This document shows, piece after piece, positions 1 through 11,132 of a stretch of DNA of 64,000 bases (its first letter is position 1; every line of letters begins with the position of its first letter). The notes beneath the pieces were generated by a model. That model saw only the letters and a list, made by a program, of their open reading frames with translations, ran no database searches and had not been told where the DNA came from. Source of the stretch: Atopsyche davidsoni (Eukaryota; Arthropoda; Insecta; Trichoptera; Hydrobiosidae). Made by a program: the position numbers and the translations under genes. The DNA lies in assembly GCA_022113835.1 (NCBI GenBank), contig JAILWY010000009.1, forward strand, positions 15,600,001 through 15,664,000. Direction: 5' to 3'.

Positions 1-106
1 GGACACCACGGGGGGGGAGGCTGCGGCCGGAGACAGCGGGTCTACCCTTCCAGCCATGGGCAGCACAGACATATCGCACATCGTTGCAGTCATCTAAAGG
101 TTTTTA
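1..106. other. GC-rich edge sequence, cut by window start
   Basis: The first 60 bases are GC-rich with a run of eight or more G near base 10. The rest is mixed. No gene or repeat family could be assigned, and the element may continue upstream of the window. Confidence 0.4.
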
Positions 107-545
107 CACACGTAGCAACAAATCGCGCCACCAAGTTGCAGCTAGCCAATAGTGTCCTTTATTTTGGGTGATTTTTTTATGGTTTTGCCTAAAGTGTAGG
201 ACCATAAACTATTGAATCATTGTTATGTAACACCAACAGCATTCCTTTTATTTGAGGGTATTCGTCTATGTATTGCATGCACACTCAGCGACAGAACTTG
301 CGACCGATTTGCAATCAGCCAACATCGTCCCTTTATTTTGGGTGATTTTTGTATGGTTTGCCTAAAGTGTAGGACCATAGACTATTGAATCATTACTGTG
401 TAACACCAACAGCACTCCTTTTATTTGAGGGTATTCACCTATGTATTGGATGCACACTCAGCGACAAAACTTGCGACCGATTTGCAATCAGCCAATATCG
501 TCCCTTTATTTTGAGTGTTTTTTTTATGATTTGCAATGTTAATAA
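107..545 (+). repeat. Tandem array, 173-bp unit, about 2.5 copies, carrying inverted-repeat-element ends
   Basis: Three matching units start near 113, 286 and 459. The shared segment AGCCAA falls at 144 and 317, and GCGACCGATTTGCAATCAG falls at 300 and 473, both giving a period of 173. Each unit holds the end motif GCGACCGATTTGCAATCAGC followed by a CGTCCCTTTATTTTGGGTG-like segment, and then a spacer with CCTAAAGTGTAGGACCATA. The end motif is the same one that forms the inverted repeats of the 131-bp element at 13043-13173. The array therefore looks like that transposon's end and interior, tandemly duplicated. The units differ at scattered positions, so the duplication is not recent. No coding potential. 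Confidence 0.85.
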
Positions 546-1980
546 CCTTTAGTTATATGTGTATTTAATATTTTTGAGGGATAAAGAGGACGTCATTGTA
601 GATCATCGAAGCACTGTTATGAAATATCAACAAAAAACCTTTTATCTTTAGGTACTGTTATATAAAATAACCGACGTCGAAGATTTTTTAGAAAAATTAT
701 GCTAACTGGTCCACTTAAAAAAAATGAAAATATTAATTCTATAAAGCAAAAGAATTTTTTTTATTCGATTTACAGTATCATCATATTATTGTTTGAAAGA
801 AACTGATATTTTCAGTTAATATTCATATATTATTTTTAAAGTGTTTTTTTTTTATTGTCTATCTGACTTATTGCAAACATTTTTTTACAAGTATTATAAA
901 TGAAAGTTGAATTTTTTCTTTTAATATTCATCATAACATAAAAGTTTTATTTAACCTACGGGTTCCACTAGACGCCGTTAAAATTGAGTAAAAAAATAAA
1001 ATCTATTGATAGACAGCATAACATGAAAAATTCTAACATTCTTCGGCAAGTCTCGAAAATTCCCAATTCGACACATCCAGGAATTCCCCGCTATTCTCCA
1101 CAGGAAGTTCCGCGCCCCTCTCCAGCATCAGCTCTATGAAGCATTTTGCTTACCAGCTCAGAGGCCGAGCACCAGAGGCTTCGGCAGCCCTTGATGGATG
1201 GCAGAAGAACCCGTGGATGCCTTGATGGGATAAGATGGCATGTAGATGATTGTTATGTTATTGAAAAGCAAAGTATCACGAGTATAATGAGCAAATGAAA
1301 CGGATCGTTAGTTGACTAAGTGACTCGCTGGCGTATGTAGAGTTGTTTACTAAATTATATCAACGAAAGCCGCAACTTTGTTAAATTCGAAAACCTCTAC
1401 ATTTTATCGATTTGATGATTTGATATTCTATTCAAAAGGAATTTTCGCACTTAAAAATAATCAGCTTTATACGGATGCTGCAAATTATTCCAATGTTTTT
1501 GGATACTTGTGTGCTTGTTGTGTATATTAAAAATAACAATTAAAAAATTGATTTAATGTATTTTACAAACAGGTGGTGAGATTGTTATCATTTTTATTTA
1601 AATTTCATATCACTCGATCAGAATGTCAAAAACTATTACTGGTAAATTTAAATTTACGTTTTATAGTCTGTACACCAACAAAAACAAAATATAATTTGTT
1701 TTGATTCTCTGACATTGTAAGAAGGAATTTTCATAAGTAGTTTATTAAAAAAAATAAAGAAATTTATGTAAAAAATGTAATCTTTCTTCATATAACATAC
1801 ATCATAACGTATGATTAACGTGAATCCAAACACACATACTCATTGGAGTTACTTTTAAATTGAGATTATTTATGATTTTTATTGATTTGTGAAAGTAATA
1901 ACATTTAGGATAACGTATCATGAATGCAGTTATATGTGCTCCACGTAATTTAAAAAATAAATTATAAATATACATACAAA
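546..1980. other. AT-rich intergenic DNA with a GC-richer patch at 1059-1245
   Basis: Mostly T and A runs with no credible reading frame. The patch at 1059-1245 is distinctly GC-richer and contains CCGCGCCCCTCTCCAGC and CAGCTCAGAGGCCGAGC. It shows no codon structure or tRNA boxes and may be an old repeat or a conserved non-coding segment. Nothing else was seen. Confidence 0.4.
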
Positions 1981-2078
1981 GATACACGACATCGCGACAC
2001 AATAGCCAATAGCGCCCTACGCTTCGTTGTTTACAAAGACAAAACTCTAAAAAAACACCCAAAATAAAGGGACGGGAT
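1981..2078 (+). mobile_element. Partial small inverted-repeat element (same family as 13043-13173)
   Basis: The segment begins with CACGACATCGCGACAC, continues with AGCCAATAGCGCCCT and CTTCGTTGTTTACAAAG, and ends with CACCCAAAATAAAGGGACG. The first parts match the left arm and interior of the complete copy at 13043-13173, and the last matches the CTTTATTTTGGGTG segment at the window start in the opposite sense. The right inverted repeat is missing. The dispersed repeat at 2084 starts immediately afterwards, so one insertion may have truncated the other. Non-autonomous, no transposase. Confidence 0.6.
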
Positions 2079-2083
2079 GACAT

Positions 2084-2400
2084 TCTGTACCCTGAGCGTG
2101 TGTAAAGGATCGGTAATAGACTTAAGGGATGTGCTCTGGAAGTACGTGGTAGGGGGGGGGGGCTGCTATTGTTTCTGCAGTTTGCTGCAGAAGGAGTATC
2201 AGATCTAAGCGCAAAAGCTTTGCAAGAAAAGTATCATAAAATTATGCTATTGGGCAGCAGCAATACGCATACTTTTTTAAAACTGCGGTGTTGAAAGATC
2301 CGGGGACCTACATCACTATTTTTCTCTTAGAAAATCATGATAATTCAGTGAGATGGTCGCCAACCTCCTTTGAGGAGAGGCACCCGATGAAGAAGATAAG
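2084..2400 (+). mobile_element. SINE-like dispersed repeat, copy A, with LINE-type 3' tail
   Basis: This is one of at least five related copies: here, 19425-19740 on the minus strand, 30590-30925, 52565-52875, and a tail fragment at 54060-54180 on the minus strand. Shared blocks in order are a head with GTGTAAAGGAT and GGTAATAGA, then GATGTGCTCTGGAAGTAC, CTGCTATTGTTTCTGCAG, GAGTATCAGATCTAA, ATGCTATTGGGCAGCAG, AAAACTGCGGTG, and a terminal GAGATGGTCGCCAACCTCCT followed by TGAGGAGAGGCACCCGATGA. That terminal block matches the 3' end of the LINE at 30150-30512. A ten-base G run interrupts the copy near 2152. No long reading frame is shared by the copies, so the unit looks non-autonomous. Confidence 0.7.
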
Positions 2401-2727
2401 CCATATAGTTTTTGAGCGGTGAATAAACTACAACGTATTATGTATATACGAGATTATAAATGACGCCTACACATAAGCTTGTAAGTTGCACAGCTTCTTG
2501 CAGCCCCGTGATCCAAACTCATCGGGTCTGATTGAATTACTAGCAAAAGGTCAAGCAACGCTCTGGTCAATTGGATTAACTGCCGGCGCCCAGGGGGCTG
2601 TGGAAATGTTTACGCATATAAAACCTATAGCATCGAATAAATCAAGTCGCAGTGATACCGACACATACAAATTAGCTGTCACAGACCAAGAAACGGTTAC
2701 AAAAATGTCTCACTGTGCATAAATGTA

Positions 2728-2767
2728 TGTCAACCTACTCCCAGGAGAAGCACCCGATGAAGAAGAT
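2728..2767 (+). repeat. Orphan 3' tail of the SINE-like dispersed repeat
   Basis: GTCAACCT followed by CAGGAGAAGCACCCGATGAAG repeats the tail of copy A 390 bases upstream, without the body. It directly abuts an inverted-repeat-element end at 2762-2800. It may be a severely 5'-truncated insertion or part of a rearranged copy. Confidence 0.55.
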
Positions 2768-2800
2768 TGGCTGATTGCAAATCAGTCGCATGTCGTATAG
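2762..2800 (+). mobile_element. Right-end fragment of the small inverted-repeat element
   Basis: TTGGCTGATTGCAAATCAG followed by TCGCATGTCGTATAG matches the right arm of the complete element at 13127-13173 (GGCTGATTGCAAATCGG, then CCGCATGCCGTG). No left partner is visible within 500 bases. Confidence 0.5.
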
Positions 2801-2859
2801 ACGGCTTTGAATGATGCAATAGCTGCGTATAGTAGTTGCGGTTGCGCCGCAAGCAGTTG

Positions 2860-3180
2860 AACAGACTACCTCGGAAGACGCATAATTCCACGGCGTGCGG
2901 CTCGTTACTGAGGAGAGCGCAGGGCGGATGGGTCGGATCGGCGAGAGAGTCGCAAGGCCGCGGCTCATCGTGTAACGGCGACCGCTCTCAAATTGAAAAC
3001 AATATTTCATCTCGGTCACATCACACGCCGCGGCAACGAGGCGATATCCCAATTAATGGACCGCTCCGCTCTTAATTATTATCAACGGGCCACTTGTACA
3101 GGAGTACGTACCTTTTTATCGGGCGCTTCCGTACTTCGCGACCGTATACGGACCTCGAGCCTTGGGATGCGTATCTCTTT
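2860..3180. other. GC-rich non-coding island
   Basis: A GC-rich block in AT-rich surroundings, with CCGCGGCTCATCGTG and CGCCGCGGCAACGAGGCG. Homeodomain-type TTAATTATTA and CCAATTAATGG lie near 3050-3085. Open frames run on both strands at once, as expected for stop-poor GC-rich DNA rather than a gene. Candidate regulatory DNA; no direct evidence of function. Confidence 0.35.
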
Positions 3181-4920
3181 TTTAATTGTGCTTTCTCGTT
3201 ACTGATGATGCTTTTAATGATTGATGGTTTATCATGTACTTTGGATTTTTACAGCGTTACTTAAGTTTTAGAACTCTTGAGTCAAAAGTTGTCTACTCTA
3301 TGGAATACTATAGTTAAGTCTTTAAAAACTGAAAATCATTTTAATTGTACTTTAGCTTTTTTACACTACTCAAATTTTACAACCTTAAGTTAAAATTCAT
3401 CTACTACTTTTAATTCTGTCTTTAGTAACTGATGCTTTGTCTTGTACCTATATTTCATACTGCATTACTTAAATTTTAAAAGTCTTTACTTCGTTACTAA
3501 AAAAATAAAATAGGTTAAATTTGTAATAATGTTTCCTTCGAAAAGAGATTTTTAAATTAACAAAGTGGTGTTTTTTTTTTATTCTAACGTATCCAAAGTT
3601 TTATTATTATACAGTTTAACATAAAAATAATACAATTGAATTGCTCCTTTTTAAAATTGATATTTTTGTAAAATTATCTTCTTAAAATATTCACTATGAA
3701 AGTAAAATCACAAATAGTAGTTTTTAAAATTAATAAATATTGCACCTATTTAACGACTGGACATGTCCGCATTAAGATTATATAATTAGCGAGCTCTGCG
3801 GTTATCGCAGATGAAAAACCATTATTATAAAGTTGCAATTTCTCAGCATAAAAACGTAATTTATATGAAGTATAAGTGCACATAATTCATGTAATAAAAC
3901 CGGGTAACACGTCTGACGTAACGCAAGTGCATACAGAAGACGCGAGCTCCTGTGGAGCCTTGCTTTTACGGTATCAATAAAACGACACAACAAAAAAGGA
4001 GAACGTAAAAGAGGCAATTGTAAAATAGCAATAAACTCCCAGCACTACAAGAGAAACAAACGATCGTCTAATAAATTAACATAAAACCAAATCAAGATAC
4101 CTTTCAATTAAAAACAATCCAACCCACCTGCCGACACCTCATGGACAACCCCGATGATGTTTGATGCGTCTGATGTCTCAGGTGTTTTCATAATGGGTGC
4201 TTTCATTGGATTAGTTTGAATGAATATTTTTTTCTTACTATAAACGTTTTAAATATTTTAAGGTAACCCTAAACTTTTTTTTGCTACTTAATTTTAATTT
4301 CTTATTCCATAATATCTTAATACGTATTATGTTAACAAGCTAATATCGGTGTATATAAAACTAATTTAAAAAATAATCAAGTTCATGAAATTCCAAGTTT
4401 TATGCATGCCTAAAATTGCTTTAAAACTGATATCGAAAATATTAATTCCTAAATTTTAATAAAATCACAGGTAAACCTTAAAAGTTCAACAATTATACCT
4501 ACAACGCTATAAATTTGTATTTCAAAAATCGCTTAGTTAATATGCATAAACAAATTAGCAGTGTATTTTTTAAAACCGACTAAATAAGCATATGGAAGCG
4601 TAACAATGACTTTAAATTAAAATCCGATTAAATTTCTTGCTAGCCAATAAATTTACATTTATATAATCGTCTTATTTATATTTTACGCATAATCGGATTA
4701 CTAATGTATTAGTTTCAACAACAAAAAAAAAAAAAACGTACTAAACGTAAAAATGCTCACTCAATCAGGAGTCAAATGATTAACTAAAAATTTCATATTA
4801 TCGAGCATTGTCTCGTGCTTCCCGGTGATCTGTTTCAAACAGCTCGGTTTGTTTTGTAATACTGACCGAAAACACGCAAGCGTTACAATGACTGTAAACT
4901 CACACGGGTCGGGACTACAA
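3181..4920. other. AT-rich intergenic DNA, no gene seen
   Basis: Low-complexity AT-rich sequence with A and T runs, including about 14 A near 4723. The short open frames present have no recognisable motif. A small GC-richer piece at 4125-4180 carries no further signal. Confidence 0.4.
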
Positions 4921-5112
4921 AATAAATATTTTCCGTGATAATAACACGGTTTTATCAGTGTTCCTCCCGCCGGGCACCTGTGCGCCTTTACCTGTGTCCG
5001 CGTTGTAAACAGCGCATTCCAGCCGCGATCTATTTTTTTTATTTTCATATTTTTTATTGGGCTTTTTGTTGTGGAGGTGCCGCTCCTCGCGCCCGAGCGG
5101 ACGACCATCATT
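4921..5112. other. GC-richer non-coding island
   Basis: Contains CCTCCCGCCGGGCACCTG and GCTCCTCGCGCCCGAGCGG separated by a T-rich stretch. No splice-bounded exon or tRNA boxes. Function unknown. Confidence 0.3.
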
Positions 5113-5878
5113 TTACAACGCAGTTTGTCTCGTCAGCTGAGGTGTCCAAACATTTATTTATTGCCTCTAAGGCCATTTCAACTTGTTGCTTATTTAAAAT
5201 TATTATTTTTTAATGTTTAAAATATTAATAATACAATAATCACATCATAATAAAAGCTATGATATAATTTTACTTTACTCTATATAATAATTATTTTTCA
5301 AAGTTAAGTAGATTTGGTTTATTTTTTTAAAATACTATTGTATTTAATTCGCGTTGTAAATACGTTGTGCTTTAGGTTTGTCTGCATGATTCACCGAATA
5401 ATGTCATATTAGGTAGCGACAGCTAACAAAAGAGGTGAGATGGGACATCGGCGATAATAGCATTCGAACTGGATGAACTGGAGATCAAACCGCGATAGTG
5501 TCAAGATGAACGATTAGGTGACAAAGTTCAAGGGATGCAATTTCTACACCACGCAGATGTGCAGCACAATGCAACCGCAAAGTATGAAGAGACCCGGTTC
5601 GGTAGACTGCATGGAGAAACAACAAGTGACTTAAAAGGTAGATTACACATACACTCTTACAATGTTTACGATACACTTATATCTGTTTTTTTTTTTTTTT
5701 TTTTTTTTTAATATTACAAATATGTTTCATGCTATATTACAGCACTGCAATTTGAGTTCTCTTTGTTTTGTTTTGTATAAAATTTAAAATATTTAACATC
5801 AAAAGTCAAAAGTGTAGTACTATTATTTAAAGCAAGGAATATCAAATACTGCTGGGCCTTTACAAAGATGGTATATTC
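5113..5878. other. AT-rich DNA including a 24-base T run (5686-5709)
   Basis: Mostly unique AT-rich sequence. The T run at 5686-5709 is a homopolymer that could be the poly(A) tail of a minus-strand retroposon, but no body was recognised on its right side. Nothing else was found. Confidence 0.45.
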
Positions 5879-6072
5879 TTGGGGGCAGGAGATGCTGGGG
5901 GCCCCGGCGTGGCGCAAGAGCCGCCACAGTTTGGGGGCCCCTACAAAGGCGGCCGCCTACAATCGGTTACCTGGTTATTAATCCCATTTATACACCTTTC
6001 GTGCCCCGCGCCCCTCCCGCCCCGCTCCCCGCGCCGCCCGGCCCCGCCACCTCAGCGGTGCTCACCGGCTAA
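5879..6072. other. GC-rich island, C-rich on + strand
   Basis: Starts GGGGGCAGGAGATGCTGGGG and ends in pyrimidine-rich CCCCTCCCGCCCCGCTCCCC, with little AT content. No repeats of fixed period. The C runs could form i-motif or quadruplex structures, which is inference only. Confidence 0.35.
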
Positions 6073-6371
6073 TTATCTATTCATTTAATTTTAAAATAAT
6101 AAACTATGCAATATTTTACGAGTGCACAAAAATTAAATCGTTAATACACATATAGAGATGCTCTATAACTTATTTTTTTATCTCTTGAATTAAAAAAAAA
6201 ATGGATATATATATGGCTGTCATGTATATACTGCTTACATTCTTCAATACTATTATATCAGTTTTGATAGCATAAATTCATATTTTTTGATTATATAACC
6301 TAGCGAAGATGCATGCTCGTGCTACATACAACATTGACATATCATTATATTACAAATTATCATTGGTAATA

Positions 6372-6600
6372 TTATTGATTTTTGTGAAGACCGTCTCACA
6401 GGAAGTACGATTTTGCCTATGCAGGTTTTATTGATCAGAAATCGAATGCACTATATGCACAATATGCACCGGCCATGTAAGCATGGGGATGTGGGTTCAA
6501 ATCCCACACAAATCACGATGATATTTTTCTGAAAGTTTCTTTAATCAATTTTCAATATTTTAAAAAATGTACTCAATCATTATCTATCATTAGTAAAACA
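6372..6600 (+). mobile_element. tRNA-derived SINE, copy 1
   Basis: A head segment at 6372-6432 (GTGAAGACCGTCTCACAGGA) is shared with 39762-39820 on the minus strand. It is followed by a tRNA-like stretch, ACCGGCCATGTAAGCATGGG, and a perfect B-box GGTTCAAATCC inside the arm GTGGGTTCAAATCCCAC. The tail GATGATATTTTTCTGAAAGT continues into a TTTTCAATATTTT region, shared with copies at 33159 and 40009. The A-box half is degraded in this copy. The loop CATGTAA around TGT and the downstream GGGGAT fit a tRNA-Thr(TGT) ancestor. Not a functional tRNA. Confidence 0.8.
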
Positions 6601-6754
6601 TTTTTATTCTTGAGATGGCGCATTTACTCTGCGGCCGCCAAAATCAAAACACACGTATAACAAATATAAATATTTTAAGTATATTTAACATAGTAAAGAC
6701 GCGAGTCGATATTTAACGAATATTATTTGATAAAAGATATTTTTCCAACGGTTC

Positions 6755-7012
6755 TGGACCCCTGTCCCCGAGCTCGCATGTAAGCGCGCCTAAGTCCACA
6801 GTTTACCTGCATGAGGACGTATTGTGAGAGGTGTCAATGGCTGTGAGCGTATTTGCTCTTTCTTTGTATCGCGATCTTTACACCCGAGCGGCTGATTGCG
6901 GCCTGTCTCAGCGCCGTTCGCGATTAGTTCGAGCCTCCGCGGGGCCCGGCTGAATGGATGAAGGGCTCGCCTCCGGTTCGAGACCCACCGGCTCCGCGCA
7001 GGCTGTTTAGAT
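6755..7012. other. GC-rich non-coding island with B-box-like motif
   Basis: Holds CCCCTGTCCCCGAGCTCGCA, GCGGCTGATTGCGGCCTGTC and GGGGCCCGGCTGAATGG. GGTTCGAGACC near 6976-6986 fits the RNA polymerase III B-box, but no A-box or cloverleaf lies at a suitable distance upstream. No coding signature. Confidence 0.35.
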
Positions 7013-7844
7013 AGTATTCATGATGTTTGAATGATGCTATCTGTGTATTAATAGGCGACGCAATACACGGTAAGAATGAACATTCTTCAATGAATGAATA
7101 TTGTCTGTGCTGTTATAACGGATCGGTTACTTTAGTTGATTTTATCATTGTGGATATTTATCAAAAGGCTTTGAATCTGTTAATGATTTTAAAGAACTGA
7201 CGTTAGATTAATGATTCAAAGAGATAAAAAAATGTTTTATTATTTAAATGTTTTCCAAATCATAGAGCTGTGAAGAGAGTTTGTTAATATTTTAAGATGA
7301 ATTTAATTTACTTCTATTTTGATGTTTATAAAAACGTGATTTCAAAAATAAATTTTTACGCATCCAGTATTTAGTTTCTTGTTTGCCAAAAAATCACGGA
7401 AATGCTACAGCAGACGAGGTTTATTTATTTGAGCTTGAAAACAATTTTTGATCTTAACAAAACTGAAAAACTGAAAAATAACATTGTTACTTGTAGATTT
7501 TAATCCGTGACCGAGATGAAGTCAACTAGGGTTTAGGATAAATATGAAGTCAATTAAACAGACATTTTTTGAATATAAACTAAGTTAATTTTTATTTTAT
7601 TAAATTTACCAAAATGTTTCAAGAAAAGCAGCAAGTTTCCTGAGTAAAAAATAAATTTTTTTTTTAATATATAAAAATGCCCATCGTGATATTTTATCAA
7701 GATATCTATGTCATATAGTTTTTATATCTTTACCAAAAAGTTGTTTACTTAATTGTTTCAATACATCCGTGTTTGCGTTTATATCACACATGCATCAAAA
7801 CACACCACACCTGTACAAATTGCACCTTTTAATAAACAAGATAC
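7013..7844. other. AT-rich intergenic DNA
   Basis: AT-rich unique sequence with no reading frame, repeat or RNA gene that I could recognise. Confidence 0.4.
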
Positions 7845-8036
7845 CGCCGCATGTTGCGAGCTGCAGTTCTACAATCAGTCCATCTTAGACTGGACGCATT
7901 AAGTTATTAATTTCTGGGATTGAATGAAGCGCCGACTGCCCGAGCCCCTGTCACCTGTCCTGTGCATTAACAAGTCGTGTGTTTTAATTGTTTTATGCAA
8001 AAATTGCTGCAAATAAACAGGGTTGAGCTACCTTGA
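7845..8036. other. Complex-sequence island, candidate conserved non-coding element
   Basis: Higher-complexity sequence containing GAAGCGCCGACTGCCCGAGC and CCTGTCACCTGTCCTGTGC, then TTTAATTGTTTTATGC and AATTGCTGCAAATAAACAGG. It is bounded by low-complexity AT DNA. E-box-like CACCTG and Fox-like AAATAAACA are visible. The candidate enhancer label is inference. Confidence 0.35.
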
Positions 8037-8365
8037 ATAGAATAAAACATCAACTCAATTCATGAAAATATTTATAAAAAAAGTTTTAAACAAGCTTCAA
8101 GTTTTATAGTGGCATGATATTTTTACTATACGCACAGCACCAAAATACCATTGAATTGATTTTTTTAATCTTCATTCCACACGCGCTAATAAAAGGCAGT
8201 TCTATGAGAAAAATTGCTATAAAATATGTGTTTATGTTTTTTAATTAAAAATGTTTTTTTTAGGGGTGAGATGTCACACTTGTGTGCAGATTAATAAAAC
8301 TGTAGTGTAGGCCATTTTTAAGTACATTGCATGCCGTCAACACACACCACTTATAAAAATAACCG

Positions 8366-8383
8366 TTAGGTTAGGTTAGGTTA
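8366..8383 (+). repeat. Interstitial TTAGG repeat
   Basis: TTAGGTTAGGTTAGGTTA is three full units plus a partial unit of the ancestral insect telomere repeat. It could be a chance short microsatellite or a scar of break repair. Far too short to be a telomere. Confidence 0.8.
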
Positions 8384-8397
8384 TTAATTCAAGCATA

Positions 8398-8582
8398 ATG
8401 AAAAGTCTCCTCTGCGAGCGGCCCTGTTCATTATTCAGGCAGCGGCAATTAGGGCGCATTAAATATTTTATAAATAAATTAATTACAGCCGTCGGAGGGG
8501 AGCGAGTCGCCAGGCCTGGAATCCACAACCTACACATTTACTACCGGACTTTATATAGACGCGAAACAAACAGGCAATAGCC
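8398..8582. other. Complex-sequence island, candidate conserved non-coding element
   Basis: Contains GCGGCAATTAGGGCGCATTA, AAATAAATTAATTACAGCC and GGAGGGGAGCGAGTCGCCAG. Homeodomain-type cores (AATTAG, TTAATTA) are dense. The 60-codon open frame across it has no motif and I do not regard it as a gene. Confidence 0.35.
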
Positions 8583-9779
8583 ATAACTAAGCATTAAAAT
8601 AATTATTATTCATCTTCATTGCCTTTTTCTATTTACTGATCTCGCAAAGGGTTGTCCTGGCGTATACAGTGCAGGGGAATCCCAAACCAACACAAGATTT
8701 CCTCACCCGTCTTTACTTCAGAGCATGATTAATTTAATAACCTTATATCTGAAAGGGAATTTTTTAAACACAAGCGGCTTAAATCAAACATAGAAAACAT
8801 CGGGAATTATAATATCCGACTAATAAACAGTATTAGAGAGGTTTTTTTTTTCCTTTGAATCAGCAAATACATGGTTTTTTTAATGCCTGTCTATTTTTTG
8901 CTTCGGTTTCCTGACTCTTGACGAGCAGAACTATAAATGGACTAAAACAATCTCACTTTGAGTGTACCTCACTCACTTTACTTTTATTTCGGTTTAATTT
9001 TATACTAACCGATAATTTAAATGCATAATTATATGAGTTGAATAAATAACATTTTAAATTGAAATCTGCTGTTAGCTGATTTTTTTCAGAATATACTAAA
9101 AATACAGGTATGTTAGCGGCCGCTACTAAAGAATTTATCTTGTCAATATCAAAAGCATGTCCAAACCCAAATTACAGATCCCAAGATTCTTAGGTTTTTT
9201 TTTTGCAATTATTGTGTTTTTTATTCACGCATTCAAATCAAATTATATTCATTATCTGCATATCTAATTATACATGATATAACGGCAAAGCTTTAAATTA
9301 AATCAATCATTATAATTAGCCAGAACATTATGTATGAACTCTATGTCAAAAGTTTTTATAATGAATGTGTTTGTGAATTGTTATACCTACACCATCTAGT
9401 AATGAATAGAAACAAATTAGCATAAATCTCTTTGCAGACTAGCCAATCAACACTGGATTGAACAAATGTACATATATTCAATTATTTTGATAGAAAATAC
9501 TTGGTGTAGTTTAATTTTGGTATTTTTAAAATAAATAATTCTGTTTCCACTTTTAATTTTTAATGTAACTAATTTTGCCAACCTAAACTATTGGCATAAT
9601 TAGTAACATCAAAAATAAAATGGGGAAAAATTACAAAAACATATATATTTTTTTAAAATTTGCTTTGAATATTTTTGTATTTTTGTTTTGTTTGATACGA
9701 TAAAAGTAGTTAATTGTAAATCTTCGTATCGGATTGAAATTAGTATAAATAATCGCGAGGGTTGCAAAAAATATGCAAC
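8583..9779. other. AT-rich intergenic DNA
   Basis: A moderately complex patch at 8640-8745 (GGGGAATCCCAAACCAACAC) could be conserved. The rest is AT-rich without recognisable content. Confidence 0.4.
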
Positions 9780-10055
9780 ATTCAAGAAGTAATTATTATG
9801 AGAATGGGCGTATTTTTTCGCTTTTCGCTATTGACAGATCACCATTCAGTTATTGGCTCAAGAGCCAAATTCCTCGCAAGGGCATAATCGGATCACTTTG
9901 ATTGTTATTTGATTTCAATGATGCGATGAGGGTTTGGAGCCGCTGTGGGGACCCTCAAGGTAGGCAGGCGGCAGGTAGCGGCCAAAAATTCGTTTATTCA
10001 AATTAGATGTCCTTAATGGGAAAAAAGGTAAAAGACCTGAGGTATTAGGTCTGCA
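9780..10055. other. Complex-sequence island, candidate conserved non-coding element
   Basis: Contains TTGACAGATCACC, ATTGGCTCAAGAGCCAA with a short palindrome, AATCGGATCACTTTGATTG and GATGCGATGAGGGTTTGG, with no reading frame. The density of distinct words contrasts with the flanking AT runs. Homothorax/Meis-like TTGACAG and TCF-like CTTTGAT are visible, but short sites are weak evidence. Confidence 0.35.
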
Positions 10056-11132
10056 GGCCGCCGAGCAATTTTTCTTAACGTTTAATGCCTAAATTAACAT
10101 TTTACGTTAGTATTTATTGTCGTCAAGGGAAGGAAGCAGCATAACAGGGACTGTAATTAACATTTAATATGATTAGCTGTTTAAAACATCAGTTACATTT
10201 TTATTATTTGTTCGTAGCCTGTTACATAGCGTTTGCATTAAAATACAGCTATTTTCATTTTTAAAAATCAGTAAATAAGAGATTAATAATATAAATATTA
10301 ATAAATTCTCAAAGATTCTTACAGCAAAGTATTAGGGATTTGCTTAGCCATTTGGTTAGTTTATTAGTATAAAGTTTTACAAAACAAACTCGTTTTTCTG
10401 AATTGATATCAGTCCAATAAAAAAATAATAAGAATCTGGGATGTGTAGGTATAAAATATGAAATTTTAATTTTGTTTATTGACTTTAAAATATCCAAAAA
10501 ACATAAGCTTATCTTAAAAACATAAAATTGTTATTTTATGCATATATTGAAGTATTGGTGTAGATTTTTAACTTTTTAAAGTATAAAACACCAATCTAAA
10601 TAATTTTGATGTAAATTATCTACAATAACGTATTACACCTTATTTAGGCTGTGTAAGCCAAATAATTTTGATTCATGAAAATTTAAATAATAAGAATCGT
10701 ATTTTTAATCCCAATAGCATTACATTTATAACCTAAATTAATAGCCTAAATTAATAAGCCTAAATTTCAACTCTGGTAAAAAAATTATGTTTTCAAAACT
10801 GAATATTCATTTATAAATTGAACATCAAAGTTGCCTTCAGTGAATATAATATATACTGGCATATACACATATATCAACGTTTATTCACAAGAATTATTTG
10901 AATATATATTAAACTGAACTGAAGGAATTCATTAATCTAGTATATCTCTATCAGTGGATTGTTTAATATGATTCTTAATCAAGCAATGGCAGTATACCAG
11001 TTTTATTAATTGACTTGTTAACTAAAAGCCACTGACTACCGATCATTATGTAATGACATTAGTTCAAAATCATTAAGCAATAGATTTTATAGTCATAATA
11101 TAGGATTCATATAAAATTTTATCATAAATACT
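10056..11132. other. AT-rich intergenic DNA
   Basis: AT-rich unique sequence. A local duplication at 10733-10765 repeats CCTAAATTAATA. No gene seen. Confidence 0.4.

Noticed and set aside
107..545. CRISPR-like array at the window start
   Set aside because: Repeat unit is 173 bp with a similar spacer in each unit; it is a tandem duplication of transposon sequence in a eukaryotic genome.
2486..2722. 78-codon plus frame as a small gene
   Set aside because: No motif, no repeat of the frame elsewhere, and bordered by repeat tails; kept as unassigned complex sequence.
6976..6986. tRNA gene suggested by B-box GGTTCGAGACC
   Set aside because: No A-box or closing stems upstream.
8366..8383. Telomere or chromosome end
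   Set aside because: Only three TTAGG units in the middle of unique sequence.
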